From contig OY725499.1 in assembly GCA_963281255.1 (NCBI GenBank), positions 2,933,148 through 2,997,147 of the forward strand: 64,000 nt of DNA, in the 5' to 3' direction. The first letter of the stretch is position 1. Each line of letters starts with the position of its first letter. The notes below the pieces were generated by a model. That model was not told where the DNA came from, did no database searches, and saw only the letters and a list, made by a program, of their open reading frames with translations. The stretch comes from Aphrocallistes beatrix (Eukaryota; Porifera; Hexactinellida; Sceptrulophora; Aphrocallistidae). The position numbers and the translations under genes were made by a program. Below, piece by piece: positions 43,650-55,237 of the stretch.

Positions 43650-44988
43650 GAGATGCCGTAACACTGACTCCTAACATAACCCAGCACCATAACAGTAGAT
43701 ATGGAGACTTGTAAGTTTTTAATAAAAAAGCAGGAAAACAAAGTAGAAAAGGATGACTAGCATAGAATTGTCAACTCATGAGAACAACATTACATGGTAC
43801 TGGTGGAGATAGAAATGAATAATCAAACAGCAATTAGAAGATTGTATCTGATGGACCTAACTCAACTAGTGGAGATTCTAGCACGTAATGGAACTGCTTT
43901 GCAAGGGAACAATTCGCAGTATAATGAGATGTTGTATGTAGGGGATTATAATTGGAACTAGAACAGCTGAAAGTTTCTTCAGTGATTCGAATCAACAAGA
44001 ATTCCTTCCTAGGTAAGTCAGGAACAAGTAAGTAGACGGTAGACGGAATCAATGGATACATACAGTAGTAGCTACACGTACAAAACTTGTACGAATTTGA
44101 ATTTATTCGTTGCTTCTAGTAGATCAAGACGTTACTAAACTAATTTTAATCGTGAACTACGTAAATAATGCAGCAACAGAGTTCAGGGACAAATGTGAAA
44201 GTTGAGTTACATTGCAAATTGATTCGAAGTAAATTAGAGAAACAAAGTTAACAATATCGAACAGATAACAAAGTTCAGTCGCAGTCTCATTTTATCTTTG
44301 ATCTATTGAATCGCAAATGACCACAACGAATGTGCTGAATTACTAGCTTAACCCACGAGCTATAGAACAATATGGAGCTGTGTACCACACTATCTAATTA
44401 CAAATATCCCAGGAAGTGGGATCAGGCTAGTTTCTCTGATGATATGCTTGTTGATGAAATGCAAAATAATAATACATTCTATATTATCTACTATTTTTTC
44501 TTAAAAGAACATAACTGACACTATTCCCCACGATTGTGGAGTCAATTTTTTTCGATTTCTGAAAATAGAATGTTCAGAGATGGATACACGTATATAGAGT
44601 CTGCCCTCGTTTTCACCAGAAGATGGATCTAATAGGCAAGAATGTGGAATATTGCATTGCATTGTATAATTGTAGATTGGACAAATTATTTAGATAGAAA
44701 AAACGTCAAAATTTTGAAATCATGTCAGCAGCAATCATTCTATATCACTGAACCCGTCCAGTCTTGGTAGTCCCCTGAATTTAAAAAAATATTTGTGAAA
44801 CTTTAGACTCATTTACTTTTAAAGCGAAGTCCATGATGACGGAGGACTCTATTAAGAAAATAGCAGAACAACAAAATAAAGCCTAGCTACAATATCCAAC
44901 TACTTCATTCACTTGATACATTTAGAAAATGCAAATGATCAGTGACGATAGTCTAAACATAAAAAATCATCTTCAAATGTTTTACTAA
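43650..44988. other. Intergenic or unrecognised upstream exons of the TTF1-like gene
   Basis: A good plus-strand donor-like CTAGGTAAGT is seen near 44010, and a 75-aa minus-strand frame at 43834-44061 resembles nothing. No supported gene. The 3'UTR of the NHL gene lies at the right edge. Confidence 0.35.
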
Positions 44989-46248
44989 CTAGAAAATCTG
45001 TAGACAAGCAGTGTCCTTCCTACAAACCACGAATATACGACCTGTGTTGTCCAGTGCTATCCCAAACGGACGATAGAACTCTCCTAAGCCCTGACCTTCT
45101 TTGCCAAATTTATGCGTCTGCTCTCCCTCCTTAGTAAATACGTACACACAGTGATTGCTGTAGTCACTCATGATGATGTTGTATTCCCTGTCTATGTCGA
45201 AGCAGTATGGACCTTTTGTCTGCTTATTATCCCCATGAGTTATGAGTCTGTTGGTTAGCACATGATCTGAACTGAACACAGACAAACACGGATCACTCTC
45301 GTCTAAAACCAAAACATTGTCTCTCGTAACCCGTACGTCACGTGGACGCCATAGCATTCCTATTCCCATTATGCAATGGAATTCAAGATCCTGCGTGAAG
45401 ATTTGTACCCTGTTGTTGCTATGTTCACACACGTATATATAGTTATTTCTGGCAGAGACAGCTATTCCTTGTGGACATTTCAATTGCTCTTCTTCAATCT
45501 TTCCGCTGGCAACACTCTTCACTAGCTTACCTCCTAGCTCGTACACGTTGATGCAGTTGCCCCGGTATTGCGTAACAATCACTTGATTGAGAGAAATACA
45601 AATACCTGCTGGGCGATTCATTTTCTCGCCGAACATGGATAAGTAAACTCCGTTACCGTTAAACACTTGTACGCGATTGTTGTTACAATCTGCGATGTAA
45701 ACATGTCCAGTTTCGTAATGAATAGCTAGACCATTAGGACAATTCAACTCTCCCGGCGCTACCTTGTCTGTGTATTTCCTACAGAAGTATATAGCAGGGA
45801 GGTTTTTAGTCTTGTAGTCAGGGATGACAGGCTTGACTTGAGGAGGGAAGGGATGTGGAGAAGTGTTAGCTTGGTGGTTGAGCTTAATGCTCCCTAGCTG
45901 TTCTATGTTAGCCTCGAATTGAGGATCCCATTCAAATTCTATCACTTGGTTAAGTAATTCTGCGATTTTTGAATTGGTTTTAGAGTGGAAATTTTCGCGA
46001 ACATCAGCAAATTTTTTATCGGAAAATGTATCTGAAGTAACCGTAGTAACTGTATTCATGGCTTCTGACAATTTATCCATTTCCTGGACTTTCTTTCCAA
46101 ACTCCGTTTCTATCTCTTCAACACGAGAGAGGAGGTCATTCTCTCTGACCTGTAAAACTTCATGAGACCGCTTGAAGCTGTCTCGTATCTTCTTTCTAAT
46201 TTCTTTCAATTGCTCTGTAAAATTATCTCCAACCGGTGCACTTGCCAT
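44989..46248 (-). CDS. Coiled-coil NHL-repeat protein (TRIM-NHL-like without RING/B-box)
   Basis: A 419-aa single-exon frame. Residues 5-120 are charged and predicted helical or coiled-coil (LKEIRKKIRDSFKRSHEVL, VEEIETEFGKKVQEMDKLSE). Residues 160-419 form NHL beta-propeller blades: CPNGLAIHYETGHVYIADCN then NRVQVF; CPQGIAVSARNNYIYVCEHS then NRVQIF; RPRDVRV...VLVLDES; YCFDIDREYNIIMSDYSNHC; RPFGIALDNTGRIFVV. This is the tail half of TRIM2/3/32-type proteins, but the RING and B-box zinc fingers are absent and no upstream exon encoding them is seen. Propellers of this type bind protein or RNA partners; the specific role is unknown. Confidence 0.85.
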   Translation of the reverse strand: MASAPVGDNFTEQLKEIRKKIRDSFKRSHEVLQVRENDLLSRVEEIETEFGKKVQEMDKLSEAMNTVTTVTSDTFSDKKFADVRENFHSKTNSKIAELLNQVIEFEWDPQFEANIEQLGSIKLNHQANTSPHPFPPQVKPVIPDYKTKNLPAIYFCRKYTDKVAPGELNCPNGLAIHYETGHVYIADCNNNRVQVFNGNGVYLSMFGEKMNRPAGICISLNQVIVTQYRGNCINVYELGGKLVKSVASGKIEEEQLKCPQGIAVSARNNYIYVCEHSNNRVQIFTQDLEFHCIMGIGMLWRPRDVRVTRDNVLVLDESDPCLSVFSSDHVLTNRLITHGDNKQTKGPYCFDIDREYNIIMSDYSNHCVYVFTKEGEQTHKFGKEGQGLGEFYRPFGIALDNTGRIFVVCRKDTACLQIF

Positions 46249-47170
46249 AAAGTTTCAATTTCTAGTGATCAATCATTATTGGAAATGCAACAATTTCAAA
46301 TGACAATAGTTGGACATAATCTTAAGGTGATAACACGAACAGTGTACCTTCAACTACTGGATAGCATAGTTTTGGTACAATGAAGCATCGTAAAATGAAA
46401 TTAAAATTAATAACAGGCACCATAGGATGTGATTTATTATTGTTATCGACTTATCGTCATAGAACTTATAACGAGCCTAAGTCTTTATCTTCAATTATCT
46501 GAGTCTGGATAGCTTGCACTACTGGTATACCTCATTTCAAGTAGTTTGCCATCATTTATGGGGATAAGAGGGAGTGATCGGATAATAATCGAGGATGCAC
46601 GGGTAATTACAATTGCTATAAAATAAAATAGTTTTGTCATGAGAATTATTATACGTAAACACATACTCTACACAAGTAGGCTTCAGACACTGTAAGATCA
46701 GAGTAAGAATTCAGAATTTTAATTCAAGTCTAAATAGGAATTCCTTAAAACGATTACACAGTATGCCCTAGATTTAATTCACATTAAAGGATTGGCTCAA
46801 TCATTGTTTCATTCCCGCATGTGGGAACCATTTGCGAGGTAAGAACACGGAATTGGAAGTAGAGTGGATGAGGTAGTCAATTGTTAGATCTTCATTGCAT
46901 TTATAACAATCGGTCGAATGGCCCATAATTGATAATATATGGCATCGTAGCATAAATCAGACGAGTAGTATAATTGAGTAGTAAATTTTAAATACTATGA
47001 AGAGACATAGTTCAATGGAGTCTGTAAGTATAAAAGCGATTGATAAGGAATAACTGATAAATCAAATTGAATTAACTGACAGAATGACGGAGAGTGCATA
47101 CCCAAGCATTACAACTGAAATGTTCCCAGAGAAGGTTGATATAACATAAATAGTTTGCTTCCTGGGAGAG
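46249..47170. other. Intergenic between divergent NHL and calmodulin-like genes
   Basis: Both promoters should lie here because the genes are divergently oriented. An ATG followed by a donor-like GAGTCTGTAAGTA at 46997-47030 and an acceptor-like CTGACAG near 47080 could belong to upstream exons of the calmodulin-like gene. The joined frames do not resemble an EF-hand, so this is unsupported. Confidence 0.35.
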
Positions 47171-47584
47171 ATGGGCCTGCTTACGTCAGAGAGCGAGATA
47201 GAGAGAATGCTCGAGGAGGAAATGTTCGGAGAATATATAGAAACAGACTTCAACGAGCTAATTCAGCTGTTAGTAGAGAAAGTACGTAAAGTGAATGAAA
47301 ACAAAGCTATATACGATATGTTCCAGCTATTCGACAAGGACGGGAACGGCTACATAACCGCAGACGAGTTGAGGGCAGTGATGCAGAGTCTAGGGGAGAA
47401 TTTGTCTGATGAGATTATTGAGGAGATGATAGATGAAGCAGACATGAATGGTGACAACCAGATAGACTTCTTCGAGTTTGTAAAGACTCTCTCCATGGAT
47501 GACGACATCACTCTATTTCCAAACACAGTCACTCTGGGGAATGAGTTTGACAGAAAAGAGGATTTTAATTACTACTTAGATTGA
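47171..47584 (+). CDS. Calmodulin-like EF-hand protein with a degenerate N-lobe
   Basis: A 137-aa frame, against 149 for calmodulin. The C-terminal lobe is canonical: loops [12 protein letters not shown] and [12 protein letters not shown] have acidic or polar residues at positions 1, 3, 5 and Glu at 12, separated by the usual [18 protein letters not shown] helix. N-terminal to this, [14 protein letters not shown] aligns with the calmodulin helix before loop 2, but the loop itself is replaced by [13 protein letters not shown] and EF-hand 1 is absent. It therefore probably binds two Ca2+ and signals through its C-lobe. A missing upstream exon for EF-hand 1 is possible. The tail runs about 29 residues past the last EF-hand, is acidic and ends in tyrosines (NYYLD). 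Confidence 0.8.
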   Translation: MGLLTSESEIERMLEEEMFGEYIETDFNELIQLLVEKVRKVNENKAIYDMFQLFDKDGNGYITADELRAVMQSLGENLSDEIIEEMIDEADMNGDNQIDFFEFVKTLSMDDDITLFPNTVTLGNEFDRKEDFNYYLD

Positions 47585-49515
47585 ATGATGAACAGAACTC
47601 TGATACTACAAGTATAATACATTATTGAACATTTAAAATACTTAATTCCCCAACTTTCTGATTATTTCTTCATTAAAACATTGTCATTAGTGTGGATTTA
47701 CAATAGTTATTAAATTCTACGAATTAAAATAAATATTCCAACATATCTTTTATTCTGTAAATGTTTTGAAAGTGCTGGACTGCTAACGAGTCAAAATACC
47801 CACAAAGAACAAAGAAGCAATTAAAATAAAATGTGGATATTGATGACTGGTACGGAAGATAGATAGTATGTACAATGTGGATATATTCCAGTCTGTTATA
47901 TGAATGAATATATGTAATTGCACAATTATGAACACGCATAGCTAAGTAATCATATCATTAATGCAATTATACAAAATTCATTACATAGAGGAAGTCGGCG
48001 TGATTTTAAATGCTGATACAGTGTGTGCCAGTATCTCAGATGTGCTATGTATAATATATCATTTGGTCTACGAATGCAAGCTGTCGCACTTAAACCATTA
48101 TGTCCACTGGTTTAGAGTAGGTTGCCAGTAAGCTATTACATTGAGAATCGCAGTTAATTTCAAACAATAATGTAGTCAATAACAATGGCTCTCTGTAGAA
48201 ATACAACATGAAATTCCTTGGTGATATTTGTTCACGATGTGATGGTAAAATATGGCATACAAATAGAAGAAGACCGAAAAAGTATCTTTCTAACAGGACT
48301 TAAATTTCTCTAATGTGGAACTAATAGCCCTGCAATTAAAGTATGAAAAATGCACTTTTATACAATTTTAAGGTTTTATTTTACATTTTTGGACTTCTCT
48401 ATTTGATCCAAAACAAATCATTTGATATCAAATATGAAGTAGCTTTGCCCTACTCCTAGTAATCCCAATTGAATTGTAAATAAAAATTTGAAAACATGTA
48501 TTCGTACTTGGCGCGGAACAATAGCATCTTGTGTGAAATTGTAACTAACCTGAGTCTAGAACTCGTGGTACAAACCAAGATATACAATTATGGATTTTAC
48601 GTCTGGTGATAGTTGTGAACCATCAGCCAGCACAAAATCCATAATTGCAGATTTGGTTTGTAACATTAGTGCTATGGCATTTCTAGACAACTAAACTTGC
48701 TCAAGATAGTTCATCAACTACTTTGGACAGATACATAAAATGGACTATAGTTACATAATAATTAATTATTAAAACCCTCCTCCGTTGCCCCTGGAATGTG
48801 TCGCGTCATTTCCGGTTTAAGCCATTTTGGGTGGGGAAGCCATAACAAATTCGGGGTATTTACTATAAATAGAAAAAAACCTAAGCCATCCGGGGGATTT
48901 ATCATAAATAGATCAAATTAGGACGGGCGGGGATGTAAATAATTCATTTATTTTCTATGGCATAACTATAATTGATAAACTCTATTTTGGGTATTATCTG
49001 GTTCAGTTCGGTTCATTCAGTAATTAACCAGAAAATGATCTGAAAAAACCATAAATTACTTAAATAATCTATCAATTGAAAAAACTGTTGAGGAACTGCA
49101 ACGCAGTCTCCTGTAGTATTCCGATGGAGAACCTATTACGAAGTAGGCTACCTCCGGACAGTTTACTACGAATTCAAGTAATCCCCCAGATATTCAAATC
49201 TAATGAAATGGCTTTTGAAAAAGTATTCACATTTGTTAACAATCCTACATGACAAGGACAGGTGTCCTGAAATGTCCGCATCTATGCAATGCAATCAAGA
49301 GAAGTGCTCGTTGGTGCAAACTCAAGTCTATACCGAAATAGATCTAAATTTAAAATAGAAAATCCATGCGTTAATTAATAAATAATATAAAACACCAGGC
49401 AGTCAAACTCCGATCAATATTCAATAAGGTTAAACAACCATGTGTGCATATGGCGATACCGCATATAACGTCAAAAAGATGAAAGTGTGTTGTACCGAAC
49501 TGTGAAATATTATTG
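47585..49515. other. Intergenic, no gene recognised
   Basis: About 1.9 kb, AT-rich. A GC-richer repeat-like patch at about 48770-48950 (CCTCCTCCGTTGCCCCTGGA) shares TTGCCCCTGGAATGTGTC with about 1511-1529 in the foldback element. Convergent 3'UTRs of the flanking genes lie at the edges. Confidence 0.4.
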
Positions 49516-50775
49516 CTATGTTTTCTTAAGCTCCAGCTGGTCTATCTTCTCTCTGCGATAATGCCAAACATTCTGGAACATATAGAACACACCCATGAAT
49601 ATAGTCTTAACGGAGTTCACAAAGAGCGACCGCATAGAGTTACGCACTACAATCTCAATGGAAGGGGAGTAGACATTCAGAACATGGACCATTTGCAAAA
49701 AGAAGATAAACATGTTTTTGAAAGGGAATAGCAGTACCTTGAACTTGACTACTTGACTGGCTAGCATCAGCAGCAGTCGTAAAAGGGGTGAGATCACTAA
49801 CCATAATGGGCGTAATATTTCTAGGAAAATCTCAGCAATGCAGAGGAAGCAAGAATAGGCCAGATTGATGTGAGTAAACAATGGCTTGAAAAGTGCAAGC
49901 ACTTTCATGAACACTTGGAAGTTTGAATAGATGAGCAGGAGCGGCTTGAGCACATACCACCAGAACTCGGCTACCACGTTCAACATGGATTCGAGCAGCG
50001 CGGCAGTGTTCACCAAGTAATGCTCGAAAAGCTGCACGAGGGGTCTCAAGCTGTCGTGTATGAGGTCCACGTGTCTGTACAGCTGCCAGAAAGCCAGCAG
50101 CACGTTGAAGTAGGTGTAGAGCGCGATGATGAACTGCAGGAGAGATCTGAGCCGGAAGGAGTAGAGGTAGGAGGGGATGTAGGCGGACCAGTAAGGCAGC
50201 CCTTCCTGGAAAGATTTGGTAGTGGCGAGTAGCTGCACATCATTCGGACCCTTCAGCCCGACCAGCATCTTGTGGATGTCCCCCGCGTAAGAGAGGTCGG
50301 AGCGTATCTTGAGGATGTAATAGCGCTTGTCGGGCAGCAGTTTGTGGCTAGGCCTTGCTGTAGCGGGCATGTGATGCGACCCCTTGATGGTGAGCGGCTT
50401 GCTGGACTCGAGGAGAAGAGATGTGTGCATAGACGTGAGGGAACCGGGGACATTGCTGTTGATCTGCAGGTTCACTGCTTTTATACCTGTGTTAGGGACA
50501 GACACGTAGCAGATGAAGAGCTGGTGAGTGTGCACCCAGATGCAAAGGCCGGTCCGAGTGCTGTAACGGAGCGATATCCGGTACCCCTCCGTGGACTTGT
50601 ACAGGTATCTACCGAAAGCTAGCTCTTCCAACGGCACCTCACTCTTCTCAGTGAACCCTGGTACGATGCTATTATCTCTTGTCAGGGAGTGAGCTGTGGA
50701 GAGATCAATGGTGGTGTTGAGACTCTTAGGGGGTCGTCTCCTGCAAGGTTTCACGGGAGAACCGGAGAGAAACAT
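49516..50775 (-). CDS. Multi-pass membrane protein, family not recognised
   Basis: The ATG at 50775 gives 419 aa; the frame extends three codons further only from a TTG. The N-terminal 200 residues are soluble, with beta-like segments (YRISLRYSTRTGLCIWVHTH, RYYILKIRSDLSY) that could form a small extracellular or luminal domain. Residues about 215-350 are strongly hydrophobic with three or more helices (LLQFIIALYTYFNVLLAFW; YVLKPLLLIYSNFQVFMKVL; LEILRPLWLVISPLLRLLL). The C-terminus is basic (HYRREKIDQLELKKT). I do not recognise the family. The ATG lies 2 nt after a T9GTTAG acceptor-like tract, which implies an upstream non-coding exon or leader. Confidence 0.75.
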   Translation of the reverse strand: MFLSGSPVKPCRRRPPKSLNTTIDLSTAHSLTRDNSIVPGFTEKSEVPLEELAFGRYLYKSTEGYRISLRYSTRTGLCIWVHTHQLFICYVSVPNTGIKAVNLQINSNVPGSLTSMHTSLLLESSKPLTIKGSHHMPATARPSHKLLPDKRYYILKIRSDLSYAGDIHKMLVGLKGPNDVQLLATTKSFQEGLPYWSAYIPSYLYSFRLRSLLQFIIALYTYFNVLLAFWQLYRHVDLIHDSLRPLVQLFEHYLVNTAALLESMLNVVAEFWWYVLKPLLLIYSNFQVFMKVLALFKPLFTHINLAYSCFLCIAEIFLEILRPLWLVISPLLRLLLMLASQVVKFKVLLFPFKNMFIFFLQMVHVLNVYSPSIEIVVRNSMRSLFVNSVKTIFMGVFYMFQNVWHYRREKIDQLELKKT

Positions 50776-52135
50776 TACTAACAAAAAAAAAGTTATTCAT
50801 TAGTAATTTGGTAGAGGTTGGTTGTATAAGCAAGTGGCATTTTGGATGGAATATTCTAACTTTGTTTGCATTAATAATATAATAATATTTTCCCGGCATA
50901 GAGTAGTTGGGGTCATTTCTAGCTCCACAGATGTTTTGCTCATCAGTGACATCTTCGTCAAGAACACAGAAATTGAGGTCACTACCAAGAGCGGTCGCAA
51001 GAATTTACCAAGCTCAGGGCGAGGTGGGGCTAAAGAAAAAAACCGGGGGGCCTTGGCTTAGGTTGGTTCAATAAAATCTGTAGAATTCAACCCGGGACAT
51101 ACAAATATATCTTTAAGACTAGTGTTTTATGAGTGAGGTCAGAGTTAGGATATCAGTGCACTTCCTATTAGATCGTATAGAGCTGACTACTCCAAGACAA
51201 AGCTAATACTTAGTTATGATCTCACATATCATGTGTAATGATTTGATGTTTACATTATAAACGAGTTGGAGGATTTTACTTGTACGATTACATATCGATA
51301 ATACAGTACACCCTCGCTAATCCGAACAGCTCTGTTCCAATGTTCGAAAAAATCGTTCGGATTAGTGAATTTGTTCCGATTAGTGAAATAACACAAATTC
51401 AATAGGGCATTAATTATAATAAATTTGCATTGTTAAAATATTAAGTATATTATTTCGCTTTTGATTGCTTATTTAACGAGGTTTCTCAATCTTATTGTTA
51501 GATTTAAGTTTATATACGTTTATTCAAAGCATTGAGGCAAATAAAATTATACTTTGGGTTCGGATTTTAAGAATGAAGTGTTCGGATTAGCGAGGGTTCG
51601 GATTGGCGAGGTTCGGACTATCGAGGGTGTACTGTAATACATTTGATGTTCTGCTAAAAATGAGTGACTAGCAGGAACGTGAATGTGAATATCGGAATAC
51701 TTCGGGAAATACTTATTTTAGACCCTTCTAAGTGTGAAATCTGAAATATATCGTCTAAATTTGGTGCAATTTGGTCCAATAGAATTTCCAGGAGCGAGCA
51801 AATGGACGGACAGACGGAAGTCGCACACCGATCATGACATAAGGCATCTATACTAAGAGCTGCACTAAAAACTCGGTTAGCAGTATGTAAACAATTCACA
51901 TTCAGTTATCAAAACTGAACATCAGTATTTGGTATTCAGTTCGAGATGGTACAACCTTGTGACTATATACGTAGTGGTAAGATCAAGAAGCTGAGTTTAG
52001 TCCCCGAATGAATTAGTAAATACAAACAGATAACATAACGAATAAGTTCTAGTTCGATACATAAGTATAATACAAATAAAGTGATAGGTTGGTACAGTGT
52101 GGACATCGCTGTAGTTGCGGTCGAGTAGAGGCCAG
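50776..52135. other. Intergenic with two repeats, no gene recognised
   Basis: Contains a partial copy of the 38.97-kb GC-rich repeat (about 50985-51100) and a complete Tigger/pogo-type MITE (51304-51634). Remaining sequence is AT-rich and without coding signal. Confidence 0.4.
51304..51634. mobile_element. Complete Tigger/pogo-type MITE, TA target duplication
   Basis: 331 bp, starting CAGTACACCCTCGCTAATCC and ending CTATCGAGGGTGTACTG, with TA outside both ends. Internal copies of TTCGGATTAG(C/T)GA repeat near each terminus. Confidence 0.88.
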
Positions 52136-52612
52136 TTAGAAGAGGCTAAAGTCTTTGTTAGTGAGAGCCATGTCATCCACGTATCTCGTCATCTCGCTGT
52201 TCCTGTGGTGAAACCGACCTGGGTTGATAACCCAAGAATCATCTCGAGAAGTGCTGCGTTTCGGACTCGGATAGTCTAGCATCCATCGTCCGTAGGCCTG
52301 AGAGCTGGTTAGTGAGTGGGTGTACAGTTCGTTTGGACCCTTAGCATTCCTCTGGTGCTTACGCATGATGTCTACGTACTTGCTATAGGAGCCGTTGTGG
52401 TCAGGAAGTGGCTTGGGGGAGAGGGTGTGTGCGAGGCAGGAAGCCTCCGACTCAGAATCAGGCTTCACTACTGACTTGATTGGGTCCAGCAGTCCGAGCT
52501 GTGTCAGGTTGAAGAACATGTTGGAGTTGTTGTGCGTTTCTTCTTTCACAGGTGACGCCACCTGTGCTGATGTTTTAGTGGCGTCATTTGGTTGGTTAGG
52601 AGTGGCTGACAT
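52136..52612 (-). CDS. Small soluble protein, family not recognised
   Basis: The ATG at 52612 gives 158 aa; an earlier ATG at 52666 is in frame but lies on the other side of a likely acceptor (TTTTTATTAG) and is probably intronic. The N-terminal third is low-complexity (Thr, Pro, Glu, Asn). The rest is more conserved in character: NLTQLGLLDPIKSVVK, YSKYVDIMRKHQRNAKGPNE, YGRWMLDYPSPKR, WVINPGRFHHRNSEMTRYVD. No transmembrane segment or signal peptide. The style (aromatic, basic, no globular domain) recalls small axonemal proteins, but I cannot name a family. Confidence 0.6.
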   Translation of the reverse strand: MSATPNQPNDATKTSAQVASPVKEETHNNSNMFFNLTQLGLLDPIKSVVKPDSESEASCLAHTLSPKPLPDHNGSYSKYVDIMRKHQRNAKGPNELYTHSLTSSQAYGRWMLDYPSPKRSTSRDDSWVINPGRFHHRNSEMTRYVDDMALTNKDFSLF

Positions 52613-53574
52613 TAGACTAATAAAAATGAAATTTCGTGAGAACTTTTTTAATCTGCTAAAGCACATGAATAATTTCGAGGAGAGACTGTATTACTAGAAT
52701 GTTCGGTTTTTAAAATTTGTTCCGTATGTGTTTTTTTTGCAAAATAAATGAATAACAGCCCTGGCTTCTATTCGAGGATAACGGTACAGTCAAGTCGCTT
52801 ATTATGAACATTCGTTTATTACGTACTAACCTTCTGTCCCCAGCTTCATCGCTTAGTACATAGGATTATGAATAAGTCGAGTTCACTTAAGGTGACAGGC
52901 CCTCAAATTTTGAAAAAAATTGCCAGAACCAAATATATTGTAATTTAGTTTTTATTTCATTCTAGTATGTCTAAATAATCCGATAATCAGATATTTTGTC
53001 AATCCGATGATTGTTTATGTACTTGTAGCAGGTAAAATCTGGCCTTTCTCAATCAAAATCTATTAATTTAAATTCCGTATGATTACCCCAACTCAAAAAA
53101 TATTCACATTTTAAACGCAAACATATTGTAAAAAACACGCTAAATCCTCTGATTAAGCTAGTAGCGAAGCCCGATTTTCGAATAAAAGAGAAGTTTAAAA
53201 ACTGAAAATTATTTTGTCCCAAAAATATTTTTCAACATAAAAAATTATTAAAGTTAAAATTGAACAAAATAGCTTCGCTACTAGCTCAACCATTCGCTAA
53301 TAATGATATGTAAACATGAAAATCAACTTGATCCTAGTCAATAGTTAGTTATAACGAACGGCACAACCACGGATATTGTATAGGATTTAGAGTTTGAGTG
53401 ACTATAACTTCATATTTATTCCTAGTTCGCAACTCATATTATGCATTAATTCTTGTACTAACTAGTACTATCCATAAACAGTATAACAATGGTTGAATTA
53501 AGACTTCTAGAGGGGTGTGCACAGCAGATCGCAGAGATCTATAAATATTCGGTATCAATTGAACCCCATAGATC
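52613..53574. other. Intergenic, nothing recognised
   Basis: AT-rich sequence between the small protein gene and the 20-bp satellite. A short plus-strand frame from 53489 runs into the satellite and is not a gene. Confidence 0.35.
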
Positions 53575-55211
53575 TAGAGCATGCTCTCGACCACAAAAGC
53601 ATGCTCTCGAACTAAGAGCATGCTCTCGTCCTAAAGAGCATGATCTCGACCTAAGAACATGCTCTCGACCTAAAGAGCATGCTCTCGTCCTAAAGAGCAT
53701 GCTCTCGACCTAAGAGCATGCTCTCGTCCTAAATAGCATGCTCTCGACCTAAAGAGCATGCTCTCGTCCTAAAGAGCATGCTCTCGACCTAAGAGCATGC
53801 TCTCGACCTAAAGAGCATGATCTCGACCTAAGAGCATGCTCTCGTCCTAAAGAGCATGCACTCGACCTAAGAGCATGCTCTCGACCTAAAGAGCATGCTC
53901 TCGTCCTAAAGAGCATGCTCTCGACATAAGGAGCATGCTCTCGACCTAAAGAGCATGCTCTCGACCTAAGAGCATGCTCTCGTCCTAAAGAGCATGATCT
54001 CGACCTAAGAGCATGCTCTCTACCTAAAGAGCATGCTCTCGTCCTAAAGAGCATGATCTCGACCTAAGAGCATGCTCTCGACCTAAAGAGCATGCTCTCG
54101 ACATAAGGAGCATGTTCTCGACCTAAAGAGCATGCTCTCGTCCTAAAGAGCATGCTCTCGACATAAGGAGCATGCTCTCGACCTAAAGAGCATGCTCTCG
54201 ACCTAAGAGCATGCTCTCGACCTAAAGAGCATGCTCTCGTCCTAAAGAGCATGCTCTCGACCTAAGAGCATGCTCTCGTCCTAAAGAGCATGATCTCGAC
54301 CTAAGAGCATGCTCTCTACCTAAAGAGCATGCTCTCTACCTAAAGAGCATGATCTCGACCTAAGAGCATGCTCTCGACCTAAAGAGCATGCTCACGACCT
54401 AAAGAGCATGCTCTCGTCCTAAAGAGCATGCTCTCGACATAAGGAGCATGCTCTCGACCTAAAGAGCATGCTCTCGTCCTAAAGAGCATGCTCTCGACCT
54501 AAGAGCATGCTCTCGTCCTAAAGAGCATGCTCTCGACCTAAAGAGCATGCTCTCGTCCTAAAGAGCATGCTCTCGACATAAGGAGCATGCTCTCGACCTA
54601 AAGAGCATGCTCTCGTCCTAAAGAGCATGCTCTCGACATAAGGAGCATGCTCTCGACCTAAGAGCATGCACTCGACCTAAGAGCATGCTCTCGACCTAAA
54701 GAGCATGCTCTCGACCTAAGAGCATGCTCTCGACCTAAAGAGCATGCTCTCGACCTAAGAGCATGCTCTCGTCCTAAAGAGCATGCTCTCGACCTAAAGA
54801 GCATGCTCTCGACCTAAGAGCATGCTCTCGTCCTAAGGAGTATGCTCTCGACCTAAAGAGCATGCTCTCGACCTAAGAGCATGCTCTCGACATAAGGAGC
54901 ATGCTCTCGACCTAAGAGCATGCTCTCGACCTAAAGAGCATGCTCTCGTCCTAAAGAGCATGATCTCGACCTAAGAGCATGCTCTCTACCTAAAGAGCAT
55001 GCTCTCGTCCTAAAGAGCATGATCTCGACCTAAGAGCATGCTCTCGACCTAAAGAGCATGCCCTCGACCTAAAGAGCATGCTCTCGACCTAAGGAGTATG
55101 CTCTCGACCTAAAGAGCATGCTCTCGACCTAAGGAGCATGCTCTCGACCTAAAGAGCATGCTCTCGACCTAATGAGCATGCTCTCTCGACTTAACGAGCA
55201 TACTCTCTTGA
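53575..55211. repeat. Satellite-like tandem array, about 80 units of 20-21 bp
   Basis: Consensus unit GAGCATGCTCTCGACCTAA with an optional extra A. Every unit holds the 10-bp palindrome GAGCATGCTC. Variants (GTCCTAAA, GACATAAG, GATCTCGAC) are interspersed and appear in higher-order blocks. The array is contiguous for 1.6 kb and its right end lies about 27 bp from a dispersed element. Frames of 62-101 aa inside are by-products of the repeat. Confidence 0.97.
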
Positions 55212-55237
55212 CTTTTCAATACCTCGAATTCGTACCA

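Noticed and set aside
43834-44061. 75-aa minus-strand frame considered as an N-terminal TTF1-like exon
   Set aside because: No similarity, and its splice sites do not join exon 1 in a convincing way. The best donor nearby is on the other strand.
46997-47140. Possible upstream exons of the calmodulin-like gene (ATG plus GTAAGT at about 47023, acceptor near 47080)
   Set aside because: The joined reading frames do not give an EF-hand and one implied intron would be under 40 nt.
53749-54252. Minus-strand frames of 101 and 62 aa rich in RACSLGREHAL repeats
   Set aside because: They arise from the 20-21-bp satellite and change frame whenever unit length changes.
53575-55211. CRISPR-like array
   Set aside because: Units are contiguous with no unique spacers, unit length varies between 20 and 21 bp, and the genome is eukaryotic.
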